Source: Mya arenaria (lineage: Eukaryota; Mollusca; Bivalvia; Myida; Myidae). Taken from it: 64,000 nucleotides of DNA. Shown here in pieces: positions 59,301 through 64,000 of the stretch. Where the stretch lies: positions 30,322,738 to 30,386,737 of the forward strand of contig NC_069135.1 in assembly GCF_026914265.1 (NCBI RefSeq), written 5' to 3'. A program made the position numbers and the translations under genes. Position 1 is the stretch's first letter, and each line of letters starts with the position of its first letter. Under the pieces are notes generated by a model, which made no database searches, was not told where the DNA came from, and saw only the letters and a program-made list of their open reading frames with translations.

Positions 59301-62300
59301 TCAAGGCCTGATTGCACCAAGTACCATAATTTTATTTTTTATTGTAAATTTAAACAAATATACTTACTGAATCCCAAGACTGTAGTTTTAATATAAACTG
59401 ATAAATTAATTAATGGCATTGCTGTTATAATTGGGTTTTATAAATTCAAGCAATGAACAAATTTAGTGTTAAAGGATAACATGCATGAACGGCATCCACA
59501 TTTCTCTTGCAGATGGAAGTGTCCAGAACTGTGGCAGCATTTAGAAGACCAAGGTGTTCACTGGTGTTTGGTCGGCATGAAGTGGTTCATCTGTCTGTTT
59601 GCTGACGTACTTCCAACTGATGTAAGTATCCCTGTAGGTTACATAACACTATAATATGATGTAAACCTCAGATTCCTGGAAGTATACTATGTAGCTTACT
59701 TGGGTATGCATTTGTGTCTTGTCATCATGATGCTGTTCATCTGCATGTTTGCTGCCATACTTAAACTGATGTAAACTTATTCATGTTTATTTTGCTGTTA
59801 ATTACATTATCCATTTATATGATGCTATTGAAACACTGGTCTATGGACATATCTGGAAGAAAAAGGTGTTAATTGGTGTCTTCATGGCATAATGTGGGTC
59901 AACTGTTTGTGCATCAAGGTACTTTCAACTGATGCAAGAATTGCTTTAGGTTATGTTAGACTATTATTTAATGTCATTGTTAAGTCTGATCCCTTGAAGT
60001 ATCTAGAAGATATGGAAGACCAAGCTGTTCACTGATGTATTGTGGTGCCCAGTATGTTGTCTGCTCATTGTCTGTTGAAGCCTTTGTCCAATCACCACCA
60101 ACTTTAGTCAGAATGAATATTGGCATAATTTCTTGGACAATTTTAATAACCTGACATTTCACTCAAGAGTCATTGCCCTTTGATTATAGAAATTACCTCA
60201 AGTAAAAACATTTTCTAATCATCACCAAATTTGGTTAGAATGAGAATTGGAATAATATCTTGAACAAGTGCTTAAAAATCGCCTGAATCACCCAAGATTG
60301 ATTGCCCTTTATTTATTTAAATTAACTAAAATCGTTATGAAAAGAAAATTATGTCCGATCAATTATTTGATAAAAGCCATTTTTCAATCATAACCAAATT
60401 TTGTCAGAATGTGTATGGGCAGAATATCTAAGAATGTGTAAGGTGGCCCCAGTCACTTCAGAGTTATGACCCTAGAATTTGCAAAATCTGTCTTTACAGT
60501 GTCCGCTCTCTAAATTTGGCTTAACGTACAACCACTTATCACCAAACTTAGTGTCCTAATATTAGGACAGGAGTATTTCTTCTGGTAAATTGCATAATAT
60601 CAATAGGTATTGTAACAACGTTGTCGGTATTTCATATTTTTTACTCTTAACATCACTGTTCATCAAATTTGGCATGTTGAAAAGTTCACTTAATTGCGAA
60701 ACATAGCTGTTACTTAGCAAGCACTTTTTCATAATCTCTCATTTAATGTTTCAGACTGTTTTGCGAATCTGGGATTGCTTGTTTTGTGAGGGTACCAAGG
60801 TTCTTCTGCGTGCTGCGCTCGTTCTGGTCCTCACAAACAAGGAGAAACTCCTCAAATGCACAAACTTCGGAGAAATCACCGATCTCTTTAAACACCTTGA
60901 GGAAAGCAAGCAGAGTTTACATTGCCATACATTCCTCAAAGTAAGTAAGATCATACCAGTATGTGCCAATTTTTGTAGATTACCTGGAACTTGTGGGGTC
61001 GATTTTTAGTGCATTTTTATGTGTTTGGCCAACTAAATAGAGGCCAGGTTTAACATTTGTGATGCCTTAATGAGATTAATAGTTTGTGTATATACACGTT
61101 AGTGTTTATTAGGGATGCAAACGAATATTCGATCCAACATTTGATATTCGAATGTCAAAATCGGTATTCGAATATTCGATGTGTTTTTAAAAAAAAACAC
61201 TTAAATCTAAATTTTGCCAACATCTGTTTTGTTGTTTATATTCGGCTGTCTTGTTTTACAAGAGGCATGAACGCTATGACACTATACACGTGTCACATGT
61301 TAATTAGGGACATATCGTCGGCGACTATAAACAATCCCGGTAATTTTACGAAATCTGGCTATTAGACAAGTGACATCAAACAAGTTTCAATTTTCGGTAA
61401 AATTTTAATGACCTTGCCAATAAAGTATATACGGTGTCCGCTACCAAAGTGGTGTCATGGCTGCCAATTAACCTGTGCAATATAGCTCAAATCGCCTTTA
61501 TGATATGAATGACATGTGCTACCGGTAGTTATTAGCTCTAAACTGTTTTCCATGTTTCAATATAATGTTCGTGCGTTGAAATGTAACTGTATAAAATAGC
61601 GTGTTAGGATATTGTTGTACAATAGATGAGTCAAAACTTAGGTTTATTTTCGTTTTATTATTGAACTTATTCCCGAGTAGGTTTGGATTTTCCATAGTTA
61701 TATTTAGTAGAGATCAATCCCAGAACGAGGCTGCTCGTCCTACGGAAAGACCCTCCGCTGGTAATCACGACATTCGACCGGGAATTTACGATCAAGGCCT
61801 TGTTTACAAATATGAATGCTGTGGAATTGAAATTCAAAATTTGGGTTTTTGTTTGTTCAGAATATTTTGCTTTTTGTTGGATTTATTTTCTGTAAATGGG
61901 GAATTTTAGAGGCTAATTTTGGGAAAAATCAGGGTCCGTCGCGTGTACCGGCTATAACAAAGGCCCCAGCTATAAATGTAACGATTAATATCATAGTTTA
62001 CTTAAATATTCATTTTGGTAATCGAATATTTGATCGAAAGAATTACCGAATTTTCGAATATCAGTTTTGCCATTGGTTTGCATCCCTAGTATATGTTATA
62101 TATGTTATTGAGCAAGTTTTGAATTTGCTACTTGATTAAACTGATGATATAAATTATAACAGTCTACTTAATAATAACTATTGTAATAGTCGGGATTATT
62201 CTTGCAGCTATAAGCCCATATGCTTTTTGGAGATCAAAAGTCTAGTTATTCAATATTGGCATAGACTTGGTGTGGTTGTTGTTGTAGAGAGAACACTTTT

Positions 62301-62675
62301 AACCTTAGCCATATCTCAAAAGTAGTTTCAAGATAAAAATATGAAACTTGGTACCCATGTTGCAGGACATATGCGTACATGTTTTTTCTATATCTCTGGC
62401 TTTTTATTGATAGGTAATCCCCTTGGGTTGCCTGAAAAATAAACAGACAAGTGTTGATGTTAGGTTTGTAGAGCTCTTGCTTGCAAGTACCACACTTGTG
62501 AGTGATTACCTTCCAAATTGTTTAATTTGCTCAAGATTTATTCACTGAATTAATAAGTCGTTAGCAAAGTAACTCTTTCTTTGTTTCCTTATTTCAGAGT
62601 ATGTTTGAAGATATTGGGTCGCTTCCAATGTCAAGGATTGCCAAACTGAGACAAGAATGCCTCGCCAAAGTGTGA
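53360..62675 (+). CDS. GRTP1: Growth hormone-regulated TBC protein 1 (Rab GTPase-activating protein), lacking only the first short exon
   Basis: Nine exons join in phase: 53360-53514, 54117-54163, 54582-54693, 55396-55523, 56739-56847, 58626-58689, 59513-59621, 60755-60940 and 62598-62675. They give 328 residues, against about 336 in vertebrates. TBC proteins speed GTP hydrolysis by Rab GTPases on membranes. The N-terminal DVDGYGFQREANFD matches the family's start. The TBC domain has both catalytic fingers: Arg in the I-x-x-D-x-x-R motif (ITMDIHR, split across exons 3 and 4) and Gln in YCQG (exons 4 and 5). Other hallmarks are GMNFIAGLLLLI, KWFICLFADVLPTD, TVLRIWDCLFCEGTK and the terminal SLPMSRIAKLRQECLAKV. 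The exon at 53360 starts with the last base of a split codon, so a short upstream exon with the start codon is missing from this model. It should be an active GAP; the Rab target cannot be read from the sequence. Confidence 0.96.
54740..54815 (-). mobile_element. tRNA-derived SINE fragment in a GRTP1 intron
   Basis: On the minus strand TTCTTGTGGTAAATGTATTC precedes CTCAAGGTTGTGGGTTTGAT with CCC following, giving A-box and B-box spacing as in the other tRNA-like units of the window. Confidence 0.5.
55600..55730. repeat. Interspersed repeat, copy 2
   Basis: Same family as 52430-52600: CATGCCCTGATTCATAAAAT, CCAGAATTTAAGCAAACCAG and GTGCAGGACTTATCGTCTTG appear in the same order. Confidence 0.5.
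57120..57500. repeat. Imperfect tandem repeat with TTGAGGTCA monomers, about 130-140 bp
   Basis: Monomers contain AAACTTGGCAGGGAGGTAGG or its variants, then GATTTTGAGGTCATTAGATC, AGGTCACAGTGACGATGAAC and ACAAAAA. About three degenerate units are visible. A single related monomer lies at about 47240-47375 in NF-YB (GGTTGGCCATGACCTGCAGA, then TTTTGAGGTCATA), so the family is dispersed. Confidence 0.65.
57690..57845. repeat. Near-perfect inverted repeat
   Basis: The arms meet at GTGTTTTGCGGAAAC and GTTTCCGCAAAACAC around a 12-base loop near 57766. Outward they pair as GACCCGAGCG / CGCGAGGGTC and GTAAGATAGGTT / AACCTATCTTA. Flanking it, TTTCTCCCACCTC at about 57837 and GAGGTGGGAGAAAG at about 58259 form a second inverted pair. 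It probably represents nested fold-back elements in a GRTP1 intron. Confidence 0.65.
59690..60080 (+). pseudogene. Eroded tandem duplicates of GRTP1 exon 7
   Basis: After the functional exon 7 (59513-59621), at least three degenerate copies of the exon and the start of its intron follow. One at about 59720-59775 keeps CTGTTCATCTGCATGTTTGC and TACTTAAACTGATGTAA. One at about 59840-59950 keeps GGAAGAAAAAGGTGTTAATT, the region of the exon end ACTTTCAACTGATG and the following TTTAGGTTATGTTAGACTAT. One at about 59995-60075 keeps AGAAGATATGGAAGACCAAG and CTGTTCACTGATGT. They carry stops, frame shifts and damaged donors (for example GATGCAAG in place of GATGTAAG), so they are relic exons, not alternatives. 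Confidence 0.75.
60080..60570. repeat. Imperfect tandem repeat with ATCACCAAA-TTGGTTAGAATG monomers
   Basis: About three degenerate units of roughly 140-170 bp share CAATCACCACCAACTTTAGT / TAATCATCACCAAATTTGGT / CAATCATAACCAAATTTTGT, then CAGAATGAATATTGGCATAA-type blocks and a TTGCCCTTTGATTATAGAAA or ATGACCCTAGAATTTGCAAA tail. A related tail, TTGAGTTATGGCCCTTGAAA, occurs near 44151 in NF-YB. It is dispersed in the window. Confidence 0.6.
61110..62090. mobile_element. Non-autonomous hAT-like element in the last GRTP1 intron
   Basis: The left end AGGGATGCAAACGAATATTC and the right end, ending TTTGCATCCCTA, form terminal inverted repeats. Internal copies of the TTCGAATATTCGA word flank both ends. 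The TAGGGATGCAAAC-type end is common in hAT transposons. No transposase motif was seen in the 0.98-kb interior, and an eight-base target duplication could not be confirmed. The open frames at 61601-61909 and 61849-62139 have no recognised domain. Confidence 0.5.
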
Positions 62676-62691
62676 ACATATCAAATTGGAA

Positions 62692-63024
62692 TCAGGCTCC
62701 AATATCACAAAAACACTTAAGTCAAATCTCAATCTCAAATTATTTTTTAACATAAAATCTAAATTTATTCAAAATCGTATATGTTTTTATACATTTTAAG
62801 ATAGTGTATGATGGTTAAAAACTCAAGATTCCAAAATTATTCTACAACCAAAAAAATATTTTGAAATATTGAAAAAGGTTTTTATCACACATTCTATTAG
62901 ATAATACCATTTTAAAAAAGACTAAAAGCATTCAAGATTTTGAATCACTTAATGGTTTTATGTGGTAAAATGAGTCATGATTGAGACTTGACTAAAGTAC
63001 TTCAGTGGTAATGGGGCCTGGATG
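62692..63024. mobile_element. Fold-back element in the GRTP1 3' UTR
   Basis: AGGCTCCAATATCACAAAAA and ACACTTAAGTCAAATCTCAA at the left pair with TTGAGACTTGACTAAAGTAC and GGTAATGGGGCCTGG at the right. A partial relative with GGCTCCAATTTCTCAAAACA and CTTAAGTCCGTAA lies near 63347-63380. The element starts 17 bases after the GRTP1 stop codon, so it should be part of the transcript. Confidence 0.6.
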
Positions 63025-63974
63025 CTGACATTTTTATCGAGGACTAATTTCTTAAACATTCTGAAGCCTGTCATAGCGGGTTATCTTTTGTTTTGACATA
63101 TTTTGCCTTATGCTTTCCATAAGACCATTTGAAGAGATTTACACATGTTCAGCAAAATAACAATTTTTTTTTATTGCCATCGACTAAATTTAGTATCTTT
63201 TCAGTAAAATGAAATTAAAATAAGGATTTAAACTAAATTGTTCCAAGGGCTTATCTATAGCTGTTATATTGTGATGTTTTGAAACTTATTTTAAAACTTA
63301 CTGTAATGCCAAAGATCCTGAAATCCATCATTATTGTTGTCCTCAGGCTCCAATTTCTCAAAACATCTTAAGTCCGTAATAACAGGATCAAGCTAGGCTC
63401 ATTATTTTTGTTTCAGTATAATTTGTATTATATTACTAAGAATTTTTGGCTTTGAAAGGAAATTGTCTTTATTATAATCATTAATCATGATATACTATAT
63501 TTTATTTTAATAGTAAAATCAAGATTAAGTAAGAAATTAAACTTAATGAAATAACATGCTTTAGCAAATGGCACTTAAAAACTTTCCAGAAATTTGGGCC
63601 TTCGAGGGGCTGTATTCAATAACCATCTTAGATTGAACTGAAATCTAAAATTAGAAAGTTTTTGGATCGGCCTGTATATTTAGCTGTCCAATAGGCTGAA
63701 TTGAATCACTGAGGCCTGTCTAAGGATAAAGATAAGACCAATATTGAATACTGGTTCTGGTTGCTAATGACAATTTCTCTATAATACTAAAGGCATACTT
63801 CTTGAATAATTGAATATGGTTTAGCTTAGTGGTAAATTGATGATAAACATGGGTGACTGGTAGTTTTGTCTTTCTCTCAAATGTTATATAAATTACATAG
63901 TTAATTGAGACTTTTATAGATTTGATATGTGAAGTTTGACTCAATTTGTATCATCTGCTAGAACAATTATGTGT

Positions 63975-63980
63975 AATAAA
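63975..63980 (+). promoter_or_regulatory. Candidate polyadenylation signal of GRTP1
   Basis: AATAAA lies 1.3 kb past the stop codon at 62675. Nothing between them looks coding. Earlier non-canonical signals cannot be excluded. Confidence 0.3.
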
Positions 63981-64000
63981 CAACAACCTGGTTTAGTTGT

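Overview
This looks like nuclear DNA of a marine mollusc, probably a bivalve. It is AT-rich, its genes have many short exons and long introns with GT-AG borders, and it is crowded with fold-back MITEs, tRNA-derived SINEs and minisatellites. The lineage call is inference from protein character and repeat style; no species marker is present. I saw no prokaryotic features, CRISPR arrays, rRNA, intact canonical tRNA genes or recognisable retroviral/LTR elements.

Layout. (1) 1-3000, + strand: the last three exons of a sigma-class glutathione S-transferase. (2) 3.7-6.35 kb: a 31-bp minisatellite of about 85 units. (3) 9.8-15.1 kb, - strand: two tandem copies of a small secreted protein whose core resembles the bacterial SleB (Hydrolase_2) peptidoglycan hydrolase. 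The upstream copy has a signal-peptide exon. The downstream copy keeps the better catalytic-domain match, but I found no first exon of its own. One intron of this pair holds a minisatellite made from the exon 3' end and its splice donor. (4) 15.87-16.16 kb: a 42-bp minisatellite upstream of the hydrolase gene. (5) 18.3-21.2 kb: a tandem duplication of about 1.45 kb with unrecognised reading frames. (6) 24.25-33.93 kb, - strand: a complete eight-exon secreted serine protease of 357 aa, with signal peptide, six-Cys domain, Thr/Pro linker and S1 peptidase domain. (7) 34-40.5 kb: intergenic, with MITEs and simple repeats. (8) 40.58-48.22 kb, + strand: the complete coding region of NF-Y subunit beta (205 aa, eight coding exons), with a tRNA-like 69-bp tandem array in an intron. 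(9) 53.36-62.68 kb, + strand: growth-hormone-regulated TBC protein 1 (GRTP1), a Rab GAP, nearly complete over nine exons. Eroded duplicates of one of its exons lie in the next intron.

Every multi-exon model here was joined by hand. Splice phases agree at every junction of the NF-YB, GRTP1, serine protease, GST and upstream hydrolase models, which is the main support for them. The genes do not form one pathway. The hydrolase pair and the serine protease are both secreted and could serve digestion or immunity. NF-YB and GRTP1 are intracellular housekeeping-type genes.
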